Of a DNA stretch of 64,000 bases, positions 38,101 to 45,303 are shown piece by piece; within the stretch, counting starts at the first letter, position 1, and every line of letters begins with the position of its first letter. The position numbers and the translations under genes are program-made. The notes beneath the pieces were generated by a model, which saw only the letters and a program-made list of their open reading frames with translations, ran no database searches and had not been told where the DNA came from. The stretch is taken from positions 186,001 to 250,000 of the forward strand of contig NZ_QUZZ01000003.1 in NCBI RefSeq assembly GCF_003545695.1, written 5' to 3'. This DNA is from Taibaiella helva. GTDB taxonomy: Bacteria > Bacteroidota > Bacteroidia > Chitinophagales > Chitinophagaceae.

Positions 38101-39068
38101 ATGACAGAAACGCTGCCTTGCACCAGCGCAGTAACTGCGAGGCCGAACACCGCTCCGAACACCACCGGAATCATCAGCAGCAGGGGCGCGCGCTTGCGCC
38201 GGAACACATAGAAGGTGAGCGCCAGCAGCAACACAACGGTAATGCTGAGTGTAAGTATTGTATCTGCCCGCATCTGAACGGCATTGCCCGCGGCCACGAC
38301 CGGCCCGCCAAAGTAGCTGATATGCAGTCCCGGCTGGTTTTTTTGCCATTGTGCCAGCAGCATATCGACCTTTTTGAAAAAAGCAGCATTCCTGCCGGTC
38401 TCTGAGGCCGGGTGTACGAGATCGAGCAAAAGGGTCAGCCGCTTGCCGTCCTGGCTGAAAATATAGCCGTTGTAGAGCTCGTAGCCGGGATCGAACTGTA
38501 GAGCCTGCAGCTTGCGAAAGGCCAGCGGCACGATTCCAACCGGATCGCGGGCGATCCATTGTTTGGCGACCATGCCCGCGGGAGAGAGCAGTATCTTATG
38601 CTCTTTGGCTAAAGTGGCTTTCACCAGCCCCGGCTGTATCAGCGAATCGATGGTACGGTAATCCTGTTCTTCCAGCAGCAGGGGCAGGTATTGCAGGGCG
38701 AGGGCAGAGAACTGTTGCTCCTTTTCCTCATCGATCTGCGATTGTATCGCTTTGATGTAGCCCTTGCCGGTTTGGGTAAGCGCCTGTTCCAGGGCCTGGC
38801 TGGCGAGGATCAGGCTGTCGGGATTGCTGATTGCAGTGTCGGTAAAGGATAAGCTGAAAATGATCTGTTCTCCCGTTTTGGTCTTGCTCAGCACCTCGTT
38901 CATAGCTTCTATAGAGGGATCGTGCGGGATCATCTTATTGATGTCATCGACAAAACGGATGCGGGCAGCGCCAAGGATGCAAAGGGCGAACAGGGAAATG
39001 AAGCAAAGCCAATATAGTGTTTTGTGCTTTGCCAGGTAGTCATATAAGGAGGTAAACAATGCCCGCAT
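35154..39068 (-). CDS. Three-domain fusion: MMPL exporter / lysophospholipid acyltransferase / SAM methyltransferase
   Basis: 1304-aa protein combining three activities. Residues about 1-850 form an RND/MMPL-type transporter with two sets of transmembrane helices separated by large periplasmic loops (GAGAIILGIAIDFSVHFMSH and FGLGDDYSIFMMDS are the two TM4-type motifs). Residues about 880-1060 are a PlsC-like acyltransferase with NHSSFLD (HX4D, His about 901) and FPEGTRS (about 967). Residues about 1090-1304 are a class I methyltransferase with the SAM loop DLGCGYGFMTYML. This architecture is known in Bacteroidota as a trifunctional protein, and the three activities are typical of aryl-polyene/flexirubin-type pathways. 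Here no other such genes are adjacent. It lies 5 bp after the antiporter gene. Confidence 0.9.
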   Translation of the reverse strand: MRALFTSLYDYLAKHKTLYWLCFISLFALCILGAARIRFVDDINKMIPHDPSIEAMNEVLSKTKTGEQIIFSLSFTDTAISNPDSLILASQALEQALTQTGKGYIKAIQSQIDEEKEQQFSALALQYLPLLLEEQDYRTIDSLIQPGLVKATLAKEHKILLSPAGMVAKQWIARDPVGIVPLAFRKLQALQFDPGYELYNGYIFSQDGKRLTLLLDLVHPASETGRNAAFFKKVDMLLAQWQKNQPGLHISYFGGPVVAAGNAVQMRADTILTLSITVVLLLALTFYVFRRKRAPLLLMIPVVFGAVFGLAVTALVQGSVSVIALGAGAIILGIAIDFSVHFMSHARSHPDMRENVRTLVFPLTLGAITTIGAFLALRFANAPLLQDLGLFAAASLAGASFFTLVFLPHLLKGQTDNTHIPSGPNLIDKLATLRPEGNKWLLALVLCATPVLWYFAGKVQFDSDLMHLNYMSPELKAAQDELNHNNAYALSSVFVVAKDASAEGAAQKLETATATIGALHTKGLVRSSLNPMLLLPSEQEQRTRIQRWQRFWNEDRKTTTLAAVAAAARAEGFSADAFDGFRETLQQQYTPFDTAARNFMLQLFPNNINEKGGLHYAIAALKVTPGARKAVLQAFTDSEAITATDKQAVSERLLALLQQDFNKLLLYSGLLVFLALLIAYGRIELALISFLPMALTWVWILGIMRLLGLQFNIVNIIISTLIFGLGDDYSIFMMDSLMEKYRTGESKINHARSAVYLSVLTTLIGLGTLIFAKHPALHSIAVIAMLGLLSVVFVSQVLQPFLFNFMIQRRADKGFMPFTLWSLSKSVFSFIYFFTGCMLVTLSGLILVGLKPFGKARSKYLFHYFLSKYTGSVMYIMTNVTKKVFRNGETFSKPAVYIANHSSFLDILLTTMLHPRLVLLTNRWVWRSPVFGKIVRMAEYYPVADGAEDSIEPLRDLVARGYGIIVFPEGTRSYDDTIHRFHKGAFYIAEQLQLDVIPLVLHGVHYTMQKGDFLLKDGTTRLTLHPHIRSGDPAFGEGYSQRTKMISRHFRQLFAAEKEANETPGYFREQIIKGNIYKGPVLEWYCRIKTKLEDNYEPFHKLLPRAGRFYDLGCGYGFMTYMLHWASEERHFIGVDYDEGKITTAQHHYLREKVRKLQYRKYKKQQIPASATGDAAPLIRFEQADITQYELESCQGIIISDVLHYLLPEQQQSVLDKCYAALAPGGVLILRDGIKELKERHEGTKRTEVWSTRILGFNKTQNALHFLSRAFIEQWAAEKNMSVATLDLTRKTSNLIFVLHKREV

Positions 39069-39073
39069 AGTCG

Positions 39074-40504
39074 TCAGACAGCTGAGCCGGCAGGGTGACC
39101 GGCTGTTTCTTTTTTAAAGATTTTATGGATCAGGTCCAGCAGGGGACCGGTCATCACGGTAGTGACCAGGGCCATGATCACCAATATGGTGAAGACCTGC
39201 GGTGTGATAACGCCCAGGTCGTAGCCGATATTGAGCACTACCAGCTCGGTAAGCCCGCGTGTATTCATTAAGGCGCCCAGCTTAAGGCTTTCGCTCCAGC
39301 TCTGGCCGGTAAAACGGGCGGCCAGGGTGCTGACGCCGAATTTGGCCACCACGGCGATCACGATCACTACCAGGCACAGCAGCCATAAGCCGGGGCTGTT
39401 GAGCAGGCCGATCTCGGTCCGTAGGCCGGTGGAAACGAAGAACAAGGGAAGCAGCAGGAACAAGGCAACGCTTTCGATCTTTTCGATAATGAAGTTGCGG
39501 AAGCGCATATCGGCGGGCATCACAATGCCTGCCATAAAGGCGCCGAATAGCGCATGGATCCCTATAGCATCGGTAAGGTAAGCGGAAGCAATGAGCACAA
39601 TGAGGTATATGGCCAGCACACCGGCGGGTAACTTTGCTTCTTCGTTCTGCTTCAGCGGCTTGCCCAGTAGGGGTTTCACTACTTTCAGCATCAGCAGCAC
39701 ATAGGCAATGGACAACAGTATAGTGTAGGTGGCGCTCCAGATGCTGCCGGCTTTTACCACCGCGATCACCAAAGCCAGGATGCACCAGGCGGTAACATCG
39801 TCGGCGGCAGCGCAGGTAATGGCAATCGTGCCCAGGTTGGTTCTGGCCAGCTTTCGTTCCTGGATGATCCTGGCGAGCACGGGAAAGGCGGTAATGCTCA
39901 TAGAAATACCGACAAAAAGAGCATAAGACAAAAATTGCACCCCTTGCGGCGCATGATCGCGGTAGGTGAAGTACGCCAGGCCCACACCCATGGTAAAGGG
40001 CGCAACGATGCTGGCATGGCTGATGACAACGGCTGTATTGGTCTTGCCCCTGAGCATACCCAGGTCAAGCTCCAGACCCACAATGAACATGAAGAGCACC
40101 AGGCCTACCTGGCTGAGAAGGTTGAGGGTGCCGAGCGATTGCGGGGGAAACAGGAAGTGGGATACACCGGGTAAATAATGCCCCAGGAAGGAAGCGCCGA
40201 GCAGGATCCCCGCGATCATTTCACCGATAACGGCGGGTTGCTTCAGCTTGCGGCACACGTAGCCCATAAAGCGGCCGGCCACGAGTATTGTAGTGATCTG
40301 CAGCAGCAGCACCGTCAGCGGGGCCTGTATATTGGCCTTCAGCACGGCAGTAAAAGGCTGGCCGGTCGGTCGTTTGCTCTCGATAAGCGAAGGGATGGCC
40401 TTGTTCGATTGGAGCTGGCTGCCCCGGTCGATGGTCATCCAGATCAGCACTATGGCAGCGGCTACAGTAATCACATAAAAAAGCAGGTTTTTGTAACGTT
40501 TCAT
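39074..40504 (-). CDS. CPA2-family cation/proton antiporter (KefB-like membrane domain)
   Basis: 476-aa polytopic membrane protein. One N-terminal hydrophobic helix (about 5-22) is followed by an extracytoplasmic segment of about 40 residues, and then the roughly 12-helix Na+/H+ exchanger core with VIGEMIAGILLGASFLGHYLPG, QVGLVLFMFIVGLELDLGML, CAAADDVTAWCILALV (the Asp-Asp ion-binding region) and GALMNTRGLTELVVLNIGY. There is no TrkA-N or Rossmann tail, unlike E. coli KefB/KefC. It probably exchanges Na+ or K+ for H+. The longest frame adds 21 N-terminal residues; the ATG before KRYKNLL is preferred. It overlaps no gene but sits just upstream of the MMPL fusion. Confidence 0.88.
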   Translation of the reverse strand: MKRYKNLLFYVITVAAAIVLIWMTIDRGSQLQSNKAIPSLIESKRPTGQPFTAVLKANIQAPLTVLLLQITTILVAGRFMGYVCRKLKQPAVIGEMIAGILLGASFLGHYLPGVSHFLFPPQSLGTLNLLSQVGLVLFMFIVGLELDLGMLRGKTNTAVVISHASIVAPFTMGVGLAYFTYRDHAPQGVQFLSYALFVGISMSITAFPVLARIIQERKLARTNLGTIAITCAAADDVTAWCILALVIAVVKAGSIWSATYTILLSIAYVLLMLKVVKPLLGKPLKQNEEAKLPAGVLAIYLIVLIASAYLTDAIGIHALFGAFMAGIVMPADMRFRNFIIEKIESVALFLLLPLFFVSTGLRTEIGLLNSPGLWLLCLVVIVIAVVAKFGVSTLAARFTGQSWSESLKLGALMNTRGLTELVVLNIGYDLGVITPQVFTILVIMALVTTVMTGPLLDLIHKIFKKETAGHPAGSAV

Positions 40505-40687
40505 AGGTTGTAATGGCCGGGTGCAAAGACGTTGCAAGATATTGCGTTTGGCCGGTTTGTTCCCCATTTTTATGATGAAAATTGTCTATGCTTCCCGGGT
40601 TTAGATCGAAAACTACCGGTATTCTGGTAGCCTTTGCCGGTAGTCATGCCGCAAAGGGCTGCCTGCTTACTGCTTCTACTAAAAAGG

Positions 40688-40714
40688 AACAGCCCGCTCC
40701 GGGAGCGGGCTGTT
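40688..40714 (-). terminator. Terminator of rpsA
   Basis: AACAGCCCGC and GCGGGCTGTT form a 10-bp stem around TCCGGGA; on the minus strand it is followed by CCTTTTTAG. It lies 26 bp after the rpsA stop. Confidence 0.8.
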
Positions 40715-40740
40715 ATACCATTAAGACTTAAAAGAAAGGC

Positions 40741-42555
40741 TTATTTTCCTTCTTCTTCGTTCTTCATTTTGTTTTTCAGGTCGGCCAGTGCACCCAGGTC
40801 GCCCAGTGTAGCTTTTTCTACTTTGGACTGGATGTTCTTCACGGCTTTCTTGGTGTTCTCAGCATCAGCCTGGTTGGCTTTGTGCTCAGCTTCCCTTTCA
40901 TCGGCCCTGGATTGTTCCCATACTTTGCTGTGGGATACCATGATGCGTTTGTCGTTGCGATCAAATTCAATGATAACGAAAGGCAGGGTCTCGTCCACGC
41001 TTACTGTGGTCTCGTTCTCCTTACGCAGGTGACGGGCGGGAGCAAAAGCTTCCAGGCCGTATTGCAGCTGAACTACAGCGCCTTTTTCATCTTTGCGGAT
41101 CACAGTGCCCTCGTGGTGAGAGCCGATGGGGAATACGCTTTCAAATGTGTTCCAGGGATCGTCTTCGAGCTGCTTGTGTCCGAGGGACAGCTTGCGGTTC
41201 TCTTTGTCGATGCTCAGGATGCTTACTTCGATCTCGTCGCCTACTTTAGTGAATTCGCTGGGATGGTTGTAGCGTTTGGTCCAGCTCAGATCGCTGATGT
41301 GGATCATACCGCCGATACCGGTTTCCAGCTCTACGAATACGCCATAGGGAGTAATGTTCTTCACGATGCCTTTGTGGCGGCTGTCGATCGGGAATTTCTC
41401 CTCGATAGCGCCCCAGGGATCATCGGTCAGCTGCTTGATGGACAGGCTCATTTTGCGTTCCTCTTTGTCGAGGGTCACTACTTTGGCGCTGTACTCATCA
41501 GCCATCTTGAAGAATTCCTTGGCATTGATGGGCTGGCTGCTCCAGGTGATCTCTGAAACGTGCACCAGGCCTTCTACGCCGGGCAGCACTTCCAGGAAGG
41601 CGCCATAATCTTCGATATTCACTACTTTACCCTTTACGGTAGCGCCTTCCTGAATCTCTTCAGGCAGGTTGTCCCAGGGGTGAGGAGTCAGTTGTTTGAG
41701 GCCGAGGCTGATACGTTTTTTCTCATCATCGAAATCCAGCACCACAACGTTCAGTTTCTGACCGTTGCTCAGTACTTCGTTCGGGTGAGAGATACGACCC
41801 CAGCTGATATCAGTGATATACAGCAGGCCGTCTACGCCGCCCAGATCCACGAATGCGCCGAAATCGGTAACATTCTTGATGGTACCTTCCAGCACCTGGC
41901 CTTTTTCGAGCTTGGACATGATCTCGCCGCGTTGCTGCTCCAGGTCGCTTTCGATAAGCGCCTTGTGCGATACTACTGCGTTTCGGATCTGCTCGTTGAT
42001 TTTTACCACTTTGAAATCCATGGTCTTACCCACGTATTGATCGTAGTCGGTAACCGGCTTCACGTCGATCTGAGAGCCCGGCAGGAAGGTTTCCAGACCA
42101 TTAACGTCCACGATAAGACCGCCTTTGGTTTTGGAAGTAATAGTACCGGTAACCACTTCACCGGATTTGAAATAATCCACAACGTTCTGCCAGCTGCGGA
42201 CCTGGCGCGCCTGGCGGCGGCTGAGGCTCAGCTGACCATCGCGGTCTTCTTTTTCCAGAACCAGAACTTCGATTTCATCACCGATTTTCAGGTTGGGGAT
42301 ATCACGGAATTCGTTCAGTGATACCAGACCGTCTGATTTAAAACCAATGTTTACGATAGCATCGGTTTTGGTAAGACCTACTACTGTACCCTGGATCAGC
42401 TCTGATTCCTGGATGGTCTTAAAAGTCCCTTCGTAGCTTTGTTCAAGCTGTTCGCGTACTTCTTTAGGGTAAGAAGCTACGTTGCGCTTATCGACGTTCC
42501 AGTCGAAATCGTCATGCGCGCTGGTTTGATTGTTAACAATTTGGTTTTCTTCCAA
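40741..42555 (-). CDS. rpsA: 30S ribosomal protein S1 (TTG start)
   Basis: 604-aa ribosomal protein S1 with six S1/OB-fold repeats, visible as GTVVGLTKTDAIVNIGF, GTITSKTKGGLIVDVNG, GTIKNVTDFGAFVDLGG, GKVVNIEDYGAFLEV, GIVKNITPYGVFVELE and GTVIRKDEKGAVVQL. It helps bring mRNA to the ribosome. The N-terminus DDFDWNVDKRNV is typical for Bacteroidota. The start is set at TTG (42555-42553): a strong AAGGAGGA lies 7 nt upstream (42570-42563) and a TACCTTTG -7 box (42599-42592) places the transcript start downstream of the ATG at 42636 that opens the longer frame. Confidence 0.95.
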   Translation of the reverse strand: MEENQIVNNQTSAHDDFDWNVDKRNVASYPKEVREQLEQSYEGTFKTIQESELIQGTVVGLTKTDAIVNIGFKSDGLVSLNEFRDIPNLKIGDEIEVLVLEKEDRDGQLSLSRRQARQVRSWQNVVDYFKSGEVVTGTITSKTKGGLIVDVNGLETFLPGSQIDVKPVTDYDQYVGKTMDFKVVKINEQIRNAVVSHKALIESDLEQQRGEIMSKLEKGQVLEGTIKNVTDFGAFVDLGGVDGLLYITDISWGRISHPNEVLSNGQKLNVVVLDFDDEKKRISLGLKQLTPHPWDNLPEEIQEGATVKGKVVNIEDYGAFLEVLPGVEGLVHVSEITWSSQPINAKEFFKMADEYSAKVVTLDKEERKMSLSIKQLTDDPWGAIEEKFPIDSRHKGIVKNITPYGVFVELETGIGGMIHISDLSWTKRYNHPSEFTKVGDEIEVSILSIDKENRKLSLGHKQLEDDPWNTFESVFPIGSHHEGTVIRKDEKGAVVQLQYGLEAFAPARHLRKENETTVSVDETLPFVIIEFDRNDKRIMVSHSKVWEQSRADEREAEHKANQADAENTKKAVKNIQSKVEKATLGDLGALADLKNKMKNEEEGK

Positions 42556-42562
42556 GTTAAAG

Positions 42563-42570
42563 TCCTCCTT
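42563..42570 (-). promoter_or_regulatory. Strong Shine-Dalgarno site of rpsA
   Basis: AAGGAGGA on the minus strand ends 7 nt before the TTG codon at 42555. Such complete sites are rare in Bacteroidota, so it is unusual in itself and fixes the start. Confidence 0.8.
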
Positions 42571-42591
42571 TTTATAAGAAATTTTGGCCTG

Positions 42592-42599
42592 CAAAGGTA
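42592..42599 (-). promoter_or_regulatory. -7 promoter element of rpsA
   Basis: TACCTTTG on the minus strand, followed by CAGG. Nineteen bases upstream lies TTTT rather than TTTG. Transcription would start near 42585, leaving a leader of about 30 nt before the TTG start. Confidence 0.6.
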
Positions 42600-42637
42600 A
42601 TGATTTTTTGTAATGAGAAAAAATTTTTTTTACCATG

Positions 42638-42665
42638 AAAAAAGCGGCCGGATATTTCCGGCCGC
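42638..42665 (-). terminator. Terminator of the choice-of-anchor L protein gene
   Basis: GCGGCCGGA and TCCGGCCGC form a GC-rich 9-bp stem with a 4-nt loop, followed on the minus strand by TTTTTT. It ends the gene whose stop is at 42694, just upstream of the rpsA promoter. Confidence 0.88.
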
Positions 42666-42693
42666 CTGGGTTTCATTCTGATGTTTGCGGGAC

Positions 42694-44952
42694 TTACCTC
42701 ACGAGCGTCACATCGCCTTTCAGCACTTTGGGCGTGCCATCGGGCAGCGTGAGCTTAATCAAATAATAATAAACATCCGGTGCCGCGGGTTTCCCGTTGA
42801 TATTGCCATCCCAGCCTTTGGTCGGGATATTGGTCTCGAATACCTGGCGGCCCCAGCGGTTGAATATCCTGAATTCGGTCATTTTATCGAAACGGAGGTT
42901 TTCGATACGGAACACATCATTGAGGCCGTCGCCATTGGGTGAGAAGGCGTTGGGCATACCGCTGCGGGTGTCATACTGTACTTTGATGTTTACCAGGGCG
43001 GTATCGGTACAGCCATATTGGTTCATACCTACCAGCGTATATTGGATATCCTCAAGCGGTGTAGCCGTAGGCTCCCTCAGCAGCGGATCGTTCAGATAAG
43101 TTCCGGGATCCCAGCGCCAGTAAATGGCTTCGCTCCTTGAGCTGAGCTTGATCGGGTCGCCATAGCGGATCGTCGTATCAGTCGGGGTCACCGATTCAAA
43201 TTCGAAAGGCGGCACCACATGGATCAGCATGCTATCCTTGTTGCTGCAATGCGCAATGGGTGTGGTCGCGGTCACTACATATTTATAGTCGCCGGGAGGT
43301 GCATAGAACTTATTGTTGGGAGAGAAATTATCCCTCAGGTAGTCGGAAGGCGTCCAGCTCCAGGTATAGTTAACATCACCCGGTTCCGCATACAGGTTAA
43401 TATTGAGCGAATCGGGTAGGCATTCGGTACGCTCTTTGATCAGGGATATCTGCGGTATGGGTTCCACTACAGCCATATAGGTACGGCTTACCGGCGGGCA
43501 GGTAGCGGGAGCGCCTGGCTGGGTTACCGTAATCTTATAAGGGGTGGTTACCGAAGGTACTACTTTTATGTTCTGCTGGCTCGGGTTCAGGATCAGGGCA
43601 GCAGGCGACCAGCTGAAATTAAGTCCCGGCGCTATTTCGCTGTTGATGTAAAAAGTATCTCTCGGGCATTTCACCATCGGATCTGTGAGCAGGGCTACAT
43701 ACAGAGAGTCATAGATCCATACGGTATCGCGGGATACGATAGGCGGATTGGGAACACCGGCTGCAACTGAATCGGGGTTGTATACGCCAATGGTAACATA
43801 CATGGGATTGCCGGGAGGATATTGCACATTCCTGGCCTGTACGATCAGGGTATCGGTATTGGTGTTGGCCGGGATCGTAAAGGTATTGGGCAGGAAGGTG
43901 TAGTCAACGCCGTTCACGGCTGTACCGCCGATCTCCAGCTGGTAGGTGAGTGACACAGTGGAATCGCAGGTGCTGCGGCCGAAAGCGACTTTGGCGGGCT
44001 TACAACCCCTTACCGAGTGGGCTTTATCGTTGTTCTGACCGCCGCCTGTAGCCGGGGTCAGCTTCACGCTCGTAGTCATCAGGCTGCCGGCTTTGATAAA
44101 TACACCGGAATCGTAGGAGTTATCGCTACCATCGGCGATGGCCAGCTTCAGGTGGTAGGTTTCGCAGGGCTTCACCCTGGCAACGGCCGTAAATACATCG
44201 GTATAGCCGGTATAGGTAATAGCAGTGCCCCCCGCATTGCTGTTGTAGAATCCTGTGTAAGGACCTGCGCCGAGGGTATTGGCGAAGCAGGGATCGGGTA
44301 CTGCTGGGAATCCGGGCACACCGTCATTAACGGTAGTTACACCTACCATCACGTTGGTGCCGGGGATCAGGGCAATATTGGTAGGCGCGGTATACCCGGG
44401 CCCGGAGATAAAAAAGCCGAAAATGTCATTGAAGTTACTGCAATTGTAATTCCAGCCGAAACCGTTGCAGCCGGGGCAATTGTACTCTTCAGAAGCAAAA
44501 ACGTAATCAAATTTTACGGTATCGCCCGAAGGGATAAAGTCGAACTCCAGCACACAAGCGTCATTGGTGGGTGTGCCGGCATTGGTAAACTGGTTGATCA
44601 GCGCAGTCAGGTCCGGATCGCCGGGAGCCATAGGGAAGCCCGGGGGAAAGGCATTGGTGGCAAAGTCGTTGTAGGTCCCGTTTACCCCGAAATCGGTACC
44701 GGCCGTTACGGCCCGGCCACAGGTGAGCACGATGCCGCTATCGATGCCGATAACGCTGGGCCCGGTAAAGTCGAATTTGCCCCTTGCCGTAGTGGGGCAG
44801 GTGCCGTTCAGGGTAGGATTGGAGATATTGACCCCTTGGCCCACCAGCATTTCAGCCAACTGCTGGGCGGTGTGTCCGTCTGCTACAGTGATCTGTGCGC
44901 GGGCACTGAAGCAGGACAGCGCGACAAAAGAAAAAAGTAAAAGCTTTTTCAT
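42694..44952 (-). CDS. Secreted choice-of-anchor L protein with T9SS type B sorting domain
   Basis: 752-aa exported protein. A signal peptide (MKKLLLFSFVALSCFSARA|Q) is followed by a choice-of-anchor L domain (about 20-270; LVGQGVNISNPTLNG, then GIVLTCGRA and FDYVFASEEYN), a Calx-beta-like or Ig-like middle section (about 290-400; VDYTFLPNTFTIPANTN), Ig-like repeats, and a C-terminal gliding-motility-associated sorting domain (about 660-752; AFSPNGDGLNDVF, FRIFNRWGRQVFET, GDVTLVR). It should be sent through the inner membrane by Sec and through the outer membrane by type IX secretion, then attached at the surface or released. The ligand is unknown. Confidence 0.9.
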   Translation of the reverse strand: MKKLLLFSFVALSCFSARAQITVADGHTAQQLAEMLVGQGVNISNPTLNGTCPTTARGKFDFTGPSVIGIDSGIVLTCGRAVTAGTDFGVNGTYNDFATNAFPPGFPMAPGDPDLTALINQFTNAGTPTNDACVLEFDFIPSGDTVKFDYVFASEEYNCPGCNGFGWNYNCSNFNDIFGFFISGPGYTAPTNIALIPGTNVMVGVTTVNDGVPGFPAVPDPCFANTLGAGPYTGFYNSNAGGTAITYTGYTDVFTAVARVKPCETYHLKLAIADGSDNSYDSGVFIKAGSLMTTSVKLTPATGGGQNNDKAHSVRGCKPAKVAFGRSTCDSTVSLTYQLEIGGTAVNGVDYTFLPNTFTIPANTNTDTLIVQARNVQYPPGNPMYVTIGVYNPDSVAAGVPNPPIVSRDTVWIYDSLYVALLTDPMVKCPRDTFYINSEIAPGLNFSWSPAALILNPSQQNIKVVPSVTTPYKITVTQPGAPATCPPVSRTYMAVVEPIPQISLIKERTECLPDSLNINLYAEPGDVNYTWSWTPSDYLRDNFSPNNKFYAPPGDYKYVVTATTPIAHCSNKDSMLIHVVPPFEFESVTPTDTTIRYGDPIKLSSRSEAIYWRWDPGTYLNDPLLREPTATPLEDIQYTLVGMNQYGCTDTALVNIKVQYDTRSGMPNAFSPNGDGLNDVFRIENLRFDKMTEFRIFNRWGRQVFETNIPTKGWDGNINGKPAAPDVYYYLIKLTLPDGTPKVLKGDVTLVR

Positions 44953-45303
44953 AAAACGATGAATGATATTTGGCCTTAATCTGACGTTTTTAGATATTGG
45001 AGGTTACAAGATAGCGGAAATAAACGTAACATCCGGTTAATGTGGTGGTATTGTTTTGTTCATTTACGGAACAGCAGCGCCACAGTCTATGAAATGACCT
45101 GCGAAAAAAAAGAAAGGTTGGGTGAGGTATTAGCAAATTTTCGCAATGGAAGCCGGGACTTGTTGCCGCTGCTGTCCGGATAATATGCTTTTGTTACGCT
45201 GATACCTTAACTTTATAGAACCAACCGGTTTTATTGTTGTTAGTGTCTTACTTTTGCATAGACATAGATATTCAAAGGCTTACCAGAAAAGACAAACGAT
45301 ACG
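44953..45303. other. Divergent intergenic region between two T9SS cargo genes
   Basis: No coding frame is supported. The region holds a TACTTTTG -7 box for the rightward gene at 45249-45256. The leftward gene's promoter was not found by eye. Confidence 0.6.
45249..45256 (+). promoter_or_regulatory. -7 promoter element of the PKD-domain T9SS gene
   Basis: TACTTTTG matches TAnnTTTG and is followed by CATAG. A leader of about 40 nt would precede the ATG at 45304. No clear TTTG at the -33 position. Confidence 0.45.

Noticed and set aside
37795-38559. 254-codon frame overlapping the MMPL fusion in another phase on the same strand
   Set aside because: The transporter frame has intact motifs through this region; the alternative frame is rich in Arg/Ala/Gly with no features.
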